From Acidobacteriota bacterium (GTDB taxonomy: Bacteria > Acidobacteriota > Terriglobia > Terriglobales > Acidobacteriaceae), in assembly GCA_021780315.1 (NCBI GenBank), contig JAJXYY010000024.1, forward strand, positions 1 to 64,000: 64,000 nt of DNA. Direction: 5' to 3'. Below, piece after piece: positions 54,031 through 63,933 of the stretch (position 1 is its first letter; each line of letters begins with the position of its first letter). A program made the position numbers and the translations under genes. Under the pieces are notes generated by a model. It had not been told where the DNA came from and ran no database searches. It was given only the letters and a program-made list of their open reading frames with translations.

Positions 54031-54563
54031 GCGCCGTAGACCGCCGAGGTGGTTTGGATGGAGGGTTTGGTGATTGGCTTGGTGAGATCGGCGAGGAGGG
54101 CTTCGGTGGCGCGGAGGTAGTCTGCGGGTGCGAGGAGGATTTGGAGGCCTCGCTGGCCGGCGGAGATGGAGATGAGGTCGAAGAGTTCGATGGTCTCGTC
54201 GGCGAATGCGGGAAAGGGTTTGCGTGCGGCCATGACGGTGACGCCTCCACGGATATAGCCGGTGAGGGGCTCGACGTCTTTGAGGTAGGCGAGTTCGACT
54301 TTTTTGGAATTGGCGGCGTGGGCGAGTTTTTTGAGGTCGAGTTCGGCGTCGCCGGGGATGACGGCAAAGAGATGCTGTCCTTCGCTGGTGTGGGTGAGGA
54401 GGGTTTTGAAGACTTGTTCGGGGGGCAGGCCGATTTTTTTGGCGACGGAGATGGCGGTGAGGTCGTCTGGATCGACCTGGTAAGCGCGTAGTTCGTAGGT
54501 GATGCCGAGGGCGTCGAGCAGGCGTGCTGCGTTGGTCTTCGGGAGGGGGGTGTTGGGCTTCAC
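54027..54563 (-). CDS. ybaK: YbaK/EbsC-type aminoacyl-tRNA deacylase (Cys-tRNA(Pro) deacylase)
   Basis: 178 residues with the YbaK fold: TNAARLLDALGITYELRAYQVD, VFKTLLTHTSEGQHLFAVIPGDAELDLKKLAHAANSKKVELA, GYIRGGVTVMAARKPFPAFADETI, SAGQRGLQILLAPADYL. It hydrolyses mischarged Cys-tRNA(Pro). GTG start overlapping ccmA by four bases, and ATGA overlap with ccmB, so it is embedded inside the ccm operon, an unusual place for it. Confidence 0.92.
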   Translation of the reverse strand: MKPNTPLPKTNAARLLDALGITYELRAYQVDPDDLTAISVAKKIGLPPEQVFKTLLTHTSEGQHLFAVIPGDAELDLKKLAHAANSKKVELAYLKDVEPLTGYIRGGVTVMAARKPFPAFADETIELFDLISISAGQRGLQILLAPADYLRATEALLADLTKPITKPSIQTTSAVYGA

Positions 54564-55285
54564 AGGCTGGCCTCTGGAGTGCGTGGGGTGCGGGCGACGA
54601 TCTCACCGTTGCGCATGGTGAGGGTGAGGTCGGCGAGGGATTCGGCGAGGTGGGCCTGGTGGGTTGTGAGGATGATGGTGCGTGCCCGGGGAATTCCGTT
54701 GAGGGGTGCGACGGGCCAGGTGCGGAAGTCGGCGAGGAGTTCGACCATGTGTTGGGCGGAGAGGACGTCGAGGTTGGAGAAGGGCTCGTCGAGGAGGAGG
54801 AGTTCGGGGCTGGTGAGGAGGACGCGGGCGAGGGAGGCTCGCTGTCGCATGCCCTGAGAGTACTGTCCGACGGTGCGGGTGAGGTGGGGATCGAGGCCTA
54901 CTGCGCGGAGAGCCATCTCGGGACTGCTGACGCAGGGGCAGGTGGAGTCAAGATGGAGGCTGGCGAAGTAGGTGAGGTTTTCCATGGCGGTAAGCTCGTC
55001 GTAGAGCATGGGGGCGTGGCTCATGTAGGCGATGCGTCCGCGGTGTTGATGGGGTGATCCTGCGAGGACGGTGAGGGTGCCGCGGGTGGGGGTGATAAGT
55101 CCGGCGAGGATGCGGAGGAGGGTGGATTTTCCGGCGCCGTTTTCGCCGAGGATGACGGTGCAGGAGCCTGCGGCGAAGGTGGTGGAGACGTTGCGGAGTG
55201 CGGCGAAGGTGCCGTAGATGCGTGAGACGGATTGGAGTTCGGCGGCGGGCTGGAGGGAGCCCGAGAGGTGTGGCGCGGTTTGCAT
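54560..55285 (-). CDS. ccmA: CcmA ABC transporter ATP-binding protein
   Basis: 241 residues with Walker A GENGAGKS, signature YSQGMRQRASLAR, Walker B LLLLDEPFSNLD and H-loop TTHQAHL. Sits 18 bp after ccmE and pairs with CcmB to free heme-loaded CcmE. Typical CcmA is about 200-240 residues. Confidence 0.9.
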   Translation of the reverse strand: MQTAPHLSGSLQPAAELQSVSRIYGTFAALRNVSTTFAAGSCTVILGENGAGKSTLLRILAGLITPTRGTLTVLAGSPHQHRGRIAYMSHAPMLYDELTAMENLTYFASLHLDSTCPCVSSPEMALRAVGLDPHLTRTVGQYSQGMRQRASLARVLLTSPELLLLDEPFSNLDVLSAQHMVELLADFRTWPVAPLNGIPRARTIILTTHQAHLAESLADLTLTMRNGEIVARTPRTPEASL

Positions 55286-55303
55286 CAGGGCTGGTCCGGA
55301 GAG

Positions 55304-55753
55304 CTATTGCTGGGTGGGAAGAGCCGAGGCGGTGGTGGTGGGTTTGGCGTTGGCTGCTGGCGCGTATTTGGAGGCGCACTTGGCCTGGAGCTGGGTGGCG
55401 TGGAAGACTCCGTCGCGACCGTAGGTTCCGATGGCGAGGGCCTGGGCGTCGTCCTTGAAGGTGTCAGGTGGGGGCTCGGTGCCTTGATAGCTGACGTGGA
55501 GGGAGCGTCCCTGCTCAAGGAGTTCGAAGTCTGCGCTGGTGCCGGTGCGATGGATGCTGCCGGGAGCGACGTTGCCGGCTACGCGGAGATGACGGACGTA
55601 AGCCTTGTTGCCCATAGCGTTGAGCTCGGAGATGGTGACGTAGTAGCTCTTGTTATCGCGGACACCGGTGAAGGTGAGCCAGCCGATGGTGGCGAGAATG
55701 ACGACAACGGCGAGGATGATTTTGACGGGGCTTTTGGACGCGATATTTGTCAT
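55304..55753 (-). CDS. ccmE: CcmE heme chaperone, CXXXY variant
   Basis: 149 residues: N-terminal membrane anchor (KIILAVVVILATIGWLTFTGV) and an OB-fold beta-barrel (RVAGNVAPGSIHR, GRSLHVSYQG, ALAIGTYGRDGVFHATQLQAKC). The usual heme-binding His of HXXXY is replaced: the sequence is KCASKY, i.e. CXXXY, as described for some Desulfovibrio and archaeal CcmE proteins. First gene of the ccm operon, divergent from thiC. Confidence 0.9.
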   Translation of the reverse strand: MTNIASKSPVKIILAVVVILATIGWLTFTGVRDNKSYYVTISELNAMGNKAYVRHLRVAGNVAPGSIHRTGTSADFELLEQGRSLHVSYQGTEPPPDTFKDDAQALAIGTYGRDGVFHATQLQAKCASKYAPAANAKPTTTASALPTQQ

Positions 55754-55823
55754 GGTCTTCTAGAAATAGCTTACGCCGGTTTGGAGGAAGATGGGAGAGG
55801 GGAGTGGTGGCGGTGGATACTGA

Positions 55824-57356
<1,533 letters not shown>

Positions 57357-57380
57357 GGTGTTGCTGGAAGGATAGAAGGC

Positions 57381-57411
57381 AAAAGGGCGCTCCGGATGGG
57401 AGCGCCCTTTG
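57381..57411 (+). terminator. Terminator-like hairpin after thiC
   Basis: AAAGGGCGCTCC-GGAT-GGGAGCGCCCTTT. A strong GC stem with flanking A/T runs, usable in both directions. Confidence 0.8.
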
Positions 57412-57657
57412 CTTCGTCTGGATACTTAGGAGTAGAGCGAACGTACGGCTCGACTCGGGGCCGGTGGTGCTGCATATGTGCTTCGCCGGGAGCGGACGGG
57501 GCTCCGGTGTGCATCCTTGGGGGCGGTGTTGGGCTTTTGTCCGAAGTACCGGTCGAGACGAACGGCGCTGAAGTTGAAAGCCATACCGGCGACGCGCACC
57601 AGGATGAGGCGTGGTCTGGGGAGGCAGCAACAGTCTTCGGGGTAAGCCTCGGTTGGC

Positions 57658-57759
57658 TTAGAGGGAATCTTTCTCCTCCTTGCCAGAACGCATGGCGAGG
57701 AGAGCGGGGGCGATGATCATACCGAGAAATACGAAGGCGAGAACGAGATCGTGGACCAT
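57658..57759 (-). CDS. Small single-helix membrane protein
   Basis: The listed ORF (57906) is mostly artefact; the ATG at 57759 has an excellent AGGAG seven bases upstream and encodes 33 residues MVHDLVLAFVFLGMIIAPAL... ending RSGKEEKDSL. It has one hydrophobic helix and a charged cytoplasmic tail. No homologue recognised. The 300-bp gap before it (57357-57657) shows only the thiC hairpin. Confidence 0.5.
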   Translation of the reverse strand: MVHDLVLAFVFLGMIIAPALLAMRSGKEEKDSL

Positions 57760-57918
57760 GGGGATGCTCCTTTGGAGAGCTCTGGGAGCCCTCTCTGGAG
57801 TCATCATCGGCTGGGTATCGAGTGGGGTACATAGCACTTTGGCAGGGGAGGGTGGTACGAAAGTTGTACTGCCAAGCAGGGAGTAGGGAGTAGAGAGCTC
57901 GTGCAACGGCGAGGGGCG

Positions 57919-57952
57919 CAGCAGGTCCCCGAGGTTAGTTGGGGACCTGCTG
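57919..57952. terminator. 12-bp perfect stem-loop between small ORF and M28 gene
   Basis: CAGCAGGTCCCC / GGGGACCTGCTG, 10-nt loop, no T tract on either strand. It lies 16 bp past the stop of the minus-strand peptidase gene, so it probably marks that mRNA's 3' end. Confidence 0.5.
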
Positions 57953-57967
57953 GAGGTTGTAGTTGGG

Positions 57968-60136
57968 TTATTTGGTGGCGGACTCGAGGGTGATGGCGGC
58001 TCGGTTGAGGGCTTCAGCCAGACTGGCGAGCTGGGCCTGGGCGCGGAGCATGTCGTTGGCTTCTATGCCTTCGTTGACACCTGGGATGACGACTGCGGCG
58101 TATCCGGTGAACTCACCGGGGGCGTATATGGCGTGTTTGTACCAGGGACGGTGGGGAAGACCTTCGGGGTTGAGGAGTGCGGTTTCGGCATCGCGGAGGG
58201 AGTGATTGAGGGCGGTGGGGTCGGTGGGCGGGGCGAGTTGGAGGTTGCGGATGACGGTACCGGCAGAGGCGAAACGCTGTGAGGCGGCGATGGCGGCGGT
58301 GAAGTCGAGGTGGAGGTGGATGGCGGCAGCGTGCTTCTGGGCTTCGACGAGGTAAGAGAATATCTCGCGTCCGTAGAGTTGATAGTCGTAGGGGAGGACG
58401 TCGGTGTCGGCCATGTGGAGGATCTCGAGGCCGAAGACGCGTGCTTGCTGCTGCTCGTAGACGAAGGTGGGGTCGGCGAATTTGATGAACCAGTTGTAGT
58501 CGTCGAAGGTGGAGTGGTAGACGCCGTAGGGTCCGTCGGAGCCTATGTCGGTGGAGGGGACGCCGAGGTGCTGGATGAAGGGTGTGTAGTCTGATCCGGA
58601 GCCGAGGTCGCCTACGCGGACGTCGTTTTCAGTGTGGGTGGAGTTGGAGGCGGCGGAGAAGGGATTGGCGTTGCGCCGGCGACCGGAGCCTTCGCTCTGG
58701 GCTTTTTTCCATTGGTCGTAGACGGTGCCACCGGCGGGACTGGGAACCTGGCGGGTGACTTCGCGGACGAACTGCTTGAGGGATGGGACTGCGGCGGCGT
58801 TGAAGTTGGGCCCGGAGACGCCGACGTCGGTGTTGAAGTATGCGACGGCGTGGGCGAGTTGTGCGGCGTGCTGCTCAGTCCACTCGGTGGAGCCGATGAG
58901 GCCTTCTTCTTCTGCGTCCCAACTGGCGATGATGATGGTTCGGCGGGGCTTCCAGCCTTGTTTGAGGAGGTCTCCTAGGCCGTGGACGGATTCGAGCATG
59001 GCGGCGGTGCCGGAGTTGGGATCGACGGCTCCGTAGACCCATGCGTCGCGATGGTTTCCGGCGACGACGGCATCGTCGGAGTGGTCGGTGCCGGGGATGG
59101 TTCCGATGACATCCCAGATGGTGCGCAGGGCGATGTCCTGCTCGAGGTGCATGTGTACAGTGACTTTGCCGGGGCCGAGGTGGTAGGTGAAGGGGAGGGC
59201 GCCTTGCCATTCGCGGGGCGAATCGAGGCCAGTAAGGGCGCGCAGGATGGGGGTAGCGTCTTTGTAGGACAGCGGGTTGACGGGGATGTGGGGCTGGTTG
59301 TTCTGGGCGAAGCCGCGGGTCTGGTCGGCGGGGATGCGTTTGGAGTCGGGGAGGTCGGGGGTGGAGGCAATGCCGGGGGTTTCAGGGTCTCCGGGATAGA
59401 TGGGGAGGAACTGGACGGAGCCACGCTGGACGGCGGACTCGGGCCGGAATGGGCCTTTGGGATACATGTCTCCGCGGAAGTATCCGTCGTCGGCGGGGTC
59501 GGAGTAGATGAGGACGCCTTTTGCACCGTACTGCTGGGCGAGATAAGCTTTGACGCCGCGGAAGTTCTCGCCGTAGCGGACGAGGACGATTTTGTCTTTG
59601 ACGGAGATGCCGAGGTCAGCGAGTTTTTTGAAGTCGGCAAGGTTTCCGTAGTTGGCGTAGACGACCTCTGCGGTGACATCACCGGAGGGCGAGGAGCCAT
59701 TGAAGGCGGGGAGGATGCGTGGGTCGTTCTGGAAGGGATCGCCGCCGTCGAGGTAGGGGTCTACATGTTCAGGGGTGGGGCCGGACATGATTTTTTTGCC
59801 GTCTGCATTGAAGGCTTCGATGAGGATTTTGACGGGCTTGTTGAGGAGGACGCGGTAGGGGACGATCTGGGTTTGGAGGCCTGCGGCTTTGAACTGTTCG
59901 GCGACGTAGAGGGCGGTGGCGTAGTCCTCGGGGGAGCTGGCCCAGTGGGGGGCAGCGGTGAGGGTTTTGAGGTGTTGACCGGCGAGGCTGGCATCGGGAA
60001 TGGCCATGAAAGCAGCGTCCCACCTGGCTTGCTGGGTGAAATCGCGGTATCCGAAGACCTGAGGAGCGGGGGGCTGAGCGAAGGAGAGGAGAGAGGAGAG
60101 CGGCAGCAGAAGAGCAATCGAGCGAAGATGGGTCAA
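57968..60136 (-). CDS. M28 peptidase, glutamate carboxypeptidase II-like
   Basis: 722 residues with signal peptide (SIALLLPLSSLLSFAQ), a PA domain (NYGNLADFKKLADLGISVKDKIVLVRYGENFRGVK), the M28 zinc site (GNHRDAWVYGAVDPNSGTA, SWDAEEEGLIGSTEW, FNTDVGVSG, YHSTFDDYNWF) and a C-terminal TFR-dimerisation-like helical domain. The overall order equals human GCPII/PSMA. Likely a periplasmic carboxypeptidase that releases amino acids from peptides. Confidence 0.93.
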   Translation of the reverse strand: MTHLRSIALLLPLSSLLSFAQPPAPQVFGYRDFTQQARWDAAFMAIPDASLAGQHLKTLTAAPHWASSPEDYATALYVAEQFKAAGLQTQIVPYRVLLNKPVKILIEAFNADGKKIMSGPTPEHVDPYLDGGDPFQNDPRILPAFNGSSPSGDVTAEVVYANYGNLADFKKLADLGISVKDKIVLVRYGENFRGVKAYLAQQYGAKGVLIYSDPADDGYFRGDMYPKGPFRPESAVQRGSVQFLPIYPGDPETPGIASTPDLPDSKRIPADQTRGFAQNNQPHIPVNPLSYKDATPILRALTGLDSPREWQGALPFTYHLGPGKVTVHMHLEQDIALRTIWDVIGTIPGTDHSDDAVVAGNHRDAWVYGAVDPNSGTAAMLESVHGLGDLLKQGWKPRRTIIIASWDAEEEGLIGSTEWTEQHAAQLAHAVAYFNTDVGVSGPNFNAAAVPSLKQFVREVTRQVPSPAGGTVYDQWKKAQSEGSGRRRNANPFSAASNSTHTENDVRVGDLGSGSDYTPFIQHLGVPSTDIGSDGPYGVYHSTFDDYNWFIKFADPTFVYEQQQARVFGLEILHMADTDVLPYDYQLYGREIFSYLVEAQKHAAAIHLHLDFTAAIAASQRFASAGTVIRNLQLAPPTDPTALNHSLRDAETALLNPEGLPHRPWYKHAIYAPGEFTGYAAVVIPGVNEGIEANDMLRAQAQLASLAEALNRAAITLESATK

Positions 60137-60296
60137 GGAGTAGGCCTAAGGGATCTGCGGTGCAGGCAGCGGGAGATCCGATCACAATCTGGATGAGCTA
60201 TCCGGAGTCAGGAGCGTTGTGAAATCCACTGTAATGAGGCTGGGTGGGATGCGCAAGTATGGAGCAGCATGGTGAGGTTGGGCGCGGGGCAAAGAC

Positions 60297-60330
60297 AAAA
60301 AGACCGGCAGGCGATTGCCTGACGGTCCTT
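60297..60330 (-). terminator. Terminator of the PEP-CTERM gene
   Basis: On the minus strand: GACCGTCAGGC-AATC-GCCTGCCGGTC followed by TTTTT. One internal mismatch in an 11-bp stem. Confidence 0.85.
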
Positions 60331-60380
60331 TGCTGCGATCTGGTGAATGGATAAGCCAGATCGCGTTGTTGCTGGTGGAT

Positions 60381-61019
60381 CTAGGCGATGAAGCGACGAC
60401 GGATGGCGCCCGCGACGCCGAGGATACCGGAACCGAGCAGGACGAAGGAAGACGGCTCGGGGGTTACGCCGACGGAGTCTCCGTTGACCTTGAAGATGAG
60501 ATCAGCGGGTGCTCCGCAGCACTCGGTGTAGTTGAGGGTGAAGGCGTACATGCCGGAGGTGGGAGCAGTCACGGGGAAGGTGGATTTGACTTCGCTGGTG
60601 GGTCCGGGCTGGTTGAGAACGTTTCCAATACCACCCATGAAGGAGAGCACTGCACCGTCGTCGTGGGCGAGCTCGAGGTTGTTGACGCCTGCATTGAGGA
60701 AGGTGGAACCGGAGATGACGAGCTCAATGTTGTTGGCTGAGTTGGCAGCGTTCGGGGTGAATGTGCCGGTGATATTGGAGAAGGTGGGGTTATTGAGGAA
60801 GCCCGCGAGGGTGTATCCGCCAACCTGGCTCTGGAAGTCGATGCCTAGCGATCCGAGGGTGAAGGTGGCGCTGCCTTTGCTCTTGCTGATGTTCAAGGGA
60901 TCGATGGCGTTATTGGGATCGGGAATGCCGGTATAGACGGTTGCTGTCATCTGGGCGAATGCAGTGGTGGCTGCGAGGGCGAGAGTACCAATAGAAACGA
61001 GCTTCATGAGTTTGTTCAT
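60381..61019 (-). CDS. PEP-CTERM sorting-domain protein
   Basis: 212 residues: signal peptide (LVSIGTLALAATTAFAQ), a low-complexity beta-rich body with few charges, and C-terminal TPEPSSFVLLGSGILGVAGAIRRRFIA, the PEP motif, hydrophobic helix and Arg cluster cut by exosortase. It is therefore exported and surface-sorted in an exosortase/EPS system; exosortase itself is not in the window. A terminator follows. Confidence 0.9.
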   Translation of the reverse strand: MNKLMKLVSIGTLALAATTAFAQMTATVYTGIPDPNNAIDPLNISKSKGSATFTLGSLGIDFQSQVGGYTLAGFLNNPTFSNITGTFTPNAANSANNIELVISGSTFLNAGVNNLELAHDDGAVLSFMGGIGNVLNQPGPTSEVKSTFPVTAPTSGMYAFTLNYTECCGAPADLIFKVNGDSVGVTPEPSSFVLLGSGILGVAGAIRRRFIA

Positions 61020-61302
61020 GTGCAGTTCTCCGGTGCGATGTGAACGTTTGGTGCCGCACTACTCGAAAAGCATGTAGATGGCCGAAGCGGGTTGTTTTTT
61101 TATCAAGGAGTTAGGGGTAAGGCGAAGATGGGAAGTGCAAATAATTGCAGTGCCGAGGAGATGGAAGTACTTATTGTTTAGGGATTTTTGGGCAGGCAGG
61201 TGGAGATAGGCCGCGTGGGATTGGATGATGGATGGAGTTGCGGGAGAGGTTTTTTGGGGTGGCGGGGTGTGGACGATAGCACCCCGCCGGTTGGCGCTTA
61301 TG

Positions 61303-61704
61303 TTAGACGGGTTGGGAGCAGAATTTGCAGCGGGAGGCGGCAACCGGAATGTCGCTGAGGCACTGGGGGCAGGGCTTGGTGGTGACAGGTTCGGCTGCTG
61401 CCGGTCCCTTGAGTTTGGCGAGGAGGTGATTGGCCGGGGCGACGATGAAGAAGTAGACGACGGCGGCCAACATGAGAAAGGAGACAAGGGCGTTGAGGAA
61501 GTTGCCGTAGGTGATGGCACCGCCGTTGATGTGGAGGATGAGGGCGGAGAAGTCCGGTTTGCCGACTACGGCTGCGATGAGTGGGGTGATGATGTCTTTG
61601 ACGAGCGAGTTGACGATGGCGCTGAAGGCAGCTCCGATGATGACGGCGACTGCGAGGTCGAGGACGTTGCCGCGGAGGATGAAATCGCGAAAGCCTTTGA
61701 TCAC
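61303..61704 (-). CDS. mscL: Large-conductance mechanosensitive channel with zinc-ribbon tail
   Basis: 133 residues. MscL core: MIKGFRDFILRGNVLDLAVAVIIGAAFSAIVNSLVKDIITP, GNFLNALVSFLMLAAVVYFFIV. GTG start with AGGAG. It opens under membrane tension to release solutes. The C-terminal tail differs from E. coli MscL: CPQCLSDIPVAASRCKFCSQPV carries two CXXC pairs, likely a zinc ribbon. 283 bp upstream (61020-61302) holds nothing recognisable. Confidence 0.93.
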   Translation of the reverse strand: MIKGFRDFILRGNVLDLAVAVIIGAAFSAIVNSLVKDIITPLIAAVVGKPDFSALILHINGGAITYGNFLNALVSFLMLAAVVYFFIVAPANHLLAKLKGPAAAEPVTTKPCPQCLSDIPVAASRCKFCSQPV

Positions 61705-61791
61705 GGGATTGCTCCTGAAGAGAGTAGGTTAGATGCGGGAACCAGAGGATTATAGCGGTGGCGAGCGATATCCGCTAATGGATTGTTTGGG

Positions 61792-63378
61792 CTATTTGGG
61801 AGCGTTGGGGCTGGAGGTTAGCCAGGCTGGACGGGTGGGGTTGTTGGCGATAGCAGTGGCGAGGGCGGAGTAGAAGCGATTGAAGGTTACGGCTGCGTCC
61901 CAGACGATGGGGGTGTCGAGATCGTCCTGGGGTTTGTGGTAGCGGCGGTTGTACCAGTCGCGGTAGACGACCTCTTCGGGGGAGCCGGGGTTGTAGCCAA
62001 AGATGAAGCTGGCGATGGGGACTCCGATGCGGACGAAGTTGTAGTTGTCAGCGCGGCGATAAAGTTGGCGCTCGGGCTCGAGGTCGGGCCGGACTTCGAT
62101 GTGAAAGGTGGAGGCGAGGGTGCGGACGGTGGAGCCGAGGGTAGAGTCGTCGAGGCCTTCCATGGTGAGGATGTGGAGGGGGAAGATGGGGCGGAGTTGG
62201 TCGAGGTTGAGATCGGCGACGATGTTTTTGGCTGGGACGGTGGGGTGGGCGGTGAAGTAGGCGGAGCCGAGGAGACCTTTCTCCTCGCCGGTGAAGATGC
62301 AGAAGAGCAGGGAGCGGCGTGGGCGGGATTTGAGGGGGAGGGCGGCTTGCGTTTGGGCGAGTTCGAGGAGAGTGGAGACGTAGGCTGCGTCGTCGAGGGC
62401 TCCGTTGTAGAGACTGTCGCCTAAGACGGGGGTTCCGAAGCCGTAGCCGTCGAGGTGGGCGGAGAGGGCGACGTATTGGGGGGCGAGGGAGGGATCGGAG
62501 CCGGGGAGGATGGCGAGGATGTTGGGGGAGGAGATGTCCTTGGTTTCGGTGGTGAGGTGGAGATGGAGCGCGGCCTGCATGGAGAAGGTGGCGAGGGGCT
62601 GGCCGGTGGTGCCGAGGGTGAGGATGTCGGCGAAGGAGTGGCCGCAGGCAGAGAAGAGCAGGGGTGCGGCTTGGGCACTGATGCGGAGGAGTATGGGTGC
62701 GTTAGGGGGTGGGGCTGGGGTGGAGGCGAGGGTGACGGTGCGGGCGTAGGCGGCGGGCCAGTGGAAGGTTTCTATGGCGGCGGGGTTGTCGATGGCGAGG
62801 AGTGCGATGGCGCCGGATTTGGAGAGGGCGGCCATGCGTCGGGCGGCGAAGCTGAGGCGGTCGGCGGGAGCGAGGGAGGCGGGAGAGTTGCTGAAGAATA
62901 CGGCTATTTTGCCGTGAAGGTCGGTGATGGAGTCAGGGAGGCCGTAGCCGAGGAAGACGAGTGGAGCGGTGGTGAGGGCGGGAAGACCGTCGCGAGGAAC
63001 GAGGGTGATCTGCTGGAGGAACTGGATGGGAGTGGATTGGGTGGGGTTGGAGTCGGGGAGGAGTTCGACGGAGGATTTTTCGGTGAGGAGTGCGACCTGG
63101 TGCATGGGGACAGACTGGAAGTAGGTGGGCTTGGCGGGGTTGGTGAGGGGTTCTCCGGCGGGTTGGAGGCCGAAGGCGGCGAACTGATGGGCGACGTAGT
63201 CGGCGGCGCGCTGGTAGGCTGCGGTGCCGGTGTCGCGACCCTGCATGGAGTCGTTGGCGAGTGCGGTGGTATAGGCCCACCAGGTGGCTGCGGCGGGGGT
63301 GGGTTTCTGGTGAGTTTGGGCGGCGCAGGGGAGGGCGATGAGCAGGGTGATGCAGGCGAGGCGTTGGAGGGATTTCAC
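61792..63378 (-). CDS. M28 family peptidase (aminopeptidase-like)
   Basis: 528 residues with signal peptide (LACITLLIALPCAAQ), a PA-like insert (about residues 125-270) and the M28 zinc ligands in ALSAHLDGYG, NGALDDAAYVSTLLE, IFTGEEKGLLGSAYF, ADLNLDQLRP and YHKPQDDLDTP. Secreted aminopeptidase/Zn-exopeptidase. It is unrelated in arrangement to the GCPII-like gene nearby except for the fold. Confidence 0.9.
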   Translation of the reverse strand: MKSLQRLACITLLIALPCAAQTHQKPTPAAATWWAYTTALANDSMQGRDTGTAAYQRAADYVAHQFAAFGLQPAGEPLTNPAKPTYFQSVPMHQVALLTEKSSVELLPDSNPTQSTPIQFLQQITLVPRDGLPALTTAPLVFLGYGLPDSITDLHGKIAVFFSNSPASLAPADRLSFAARRMAALSKSGAIALLAIDNPAAIETFHWPAAYARTVTLASTPAPPPNAPILLRISAQAAPLLFSACGHSFADILTLGTTGQPLATFSMQAALHLHLTTETKDISSPNILAILPGSDPSLAPQYVALSAHLDGYGFGTPVLGDSLYNGALDDAAYVSTLLELAQTQAALPLKSRPRRSLLFCIFTGEEKGLLGSAYFTAHPTVPAKNIVADLNLDQLRPIFPLHILTMEGLDDSTLGSTVRTLASTFHIEVRPDLEPERQLYRRADNYNFVRIGVPIASFIFGYNPGSPEEVVYRDWYNRRYHKPQDDLDTPIVWDAAVTFNRFYSALATAIANNPTRPAWLTSSPNAPK

Positions 63379-63445
63379 CGCGGAGAGCTCCTGAGGTATC
63401 GCGAGGTAGATGCTGGTGTGGGGTGAGTATAGCGCGGGCAGGGAG

Positions 63446-63751
63446 TTAGTGGGATTGATCGAGCCAGTTGGCGTAGGGGTAGAGGAAGAAGAAGAGGATC
63501 ATGCTGACGGCCATGAGGTCCATGTAGATGAGCAGGAGGATTCCTCCATGGTAGAGGCTCCAGCGGCGTTGCATGCAGCGGACGGTGTCGGCGGTGCCGA
63601 TGGCGGCGAGGAGGGAGGGGATGGAGAGAAGGAGGGTGGCGCGGCTGTGGGGGAAGTCGGAGAGGAAGAGCGCGGCGACAAGGCTGAGGAGGACGATCAG
63701 GCTGCCGCGGAGGGGAGAGCGGAGGCGCGGATTGAAGAAAGGGGAGGTCAC
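63446..63751 (-). CDS. Small membrane protein of unknown function
   Basis: 101 residues, three hydrophobic segments (LIVLLSLVAALFLSDF, TLLLSIPSLLAAIGTA, GILLLIYMDLMAVSMILFFFLYPYA). GTG start without an obvious ribosome site, so the start is uncertain. No family recognised. Confidence 0.55.
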   Translation of the reverse strand: MTSPFFNPRLRSPLRGSLIVLLSLVAALFLSDFPHSRATLLLSIPSLLAAIGTADTVRCMQRRWSLYHGGILLLIYMDLMAVSMILFFFLYPYANWLDQSH

Positions 63752-63882
63752 GGGGTTGGATACTGGCGCTGAGATAAGGATAGAAGGGTGGGAGTGGAGG
63801 TGTCTTGGGAGGATGGACGAGATAGAGGTTTGTGGCTGGATTTTTGACGGGAGAGGATTTTGAGGGAGTTTGGGTGGGGGTG

Positions 63883-63919
63883 GGCTGCTGCCGAGCGGGT
63901 GGACAGGTCGGCAGCAGCC
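63883..63919 (-). terminator. 12-bp perfect stem-loop after the edge gene
   Basis: GGCTGCTGCCGA / TCGGCAGCAGCC, 13-nt loop, 14 bp past the stop of the partial gene at the window end; no U tract. Confidence 0.5.
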
Positions 63920-63933
63920 GGGTAGAGGGGAGC

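Noticed and set aside
53303-54367. 354-codon minus-strand ORF overlapping ccmB/ybaK
   Set aside because: Pro/Arg/Ser-rich out-of-frame translation; the true frames give CcmB and YbaK.
57426-57584. 52-codon minus-strand ORF (MAFNFSAVRLDRYFGQKPNT)
   Set aside because: No ribosome site and Arg/Ser/Pro-rich tail; cannot be told from chance.
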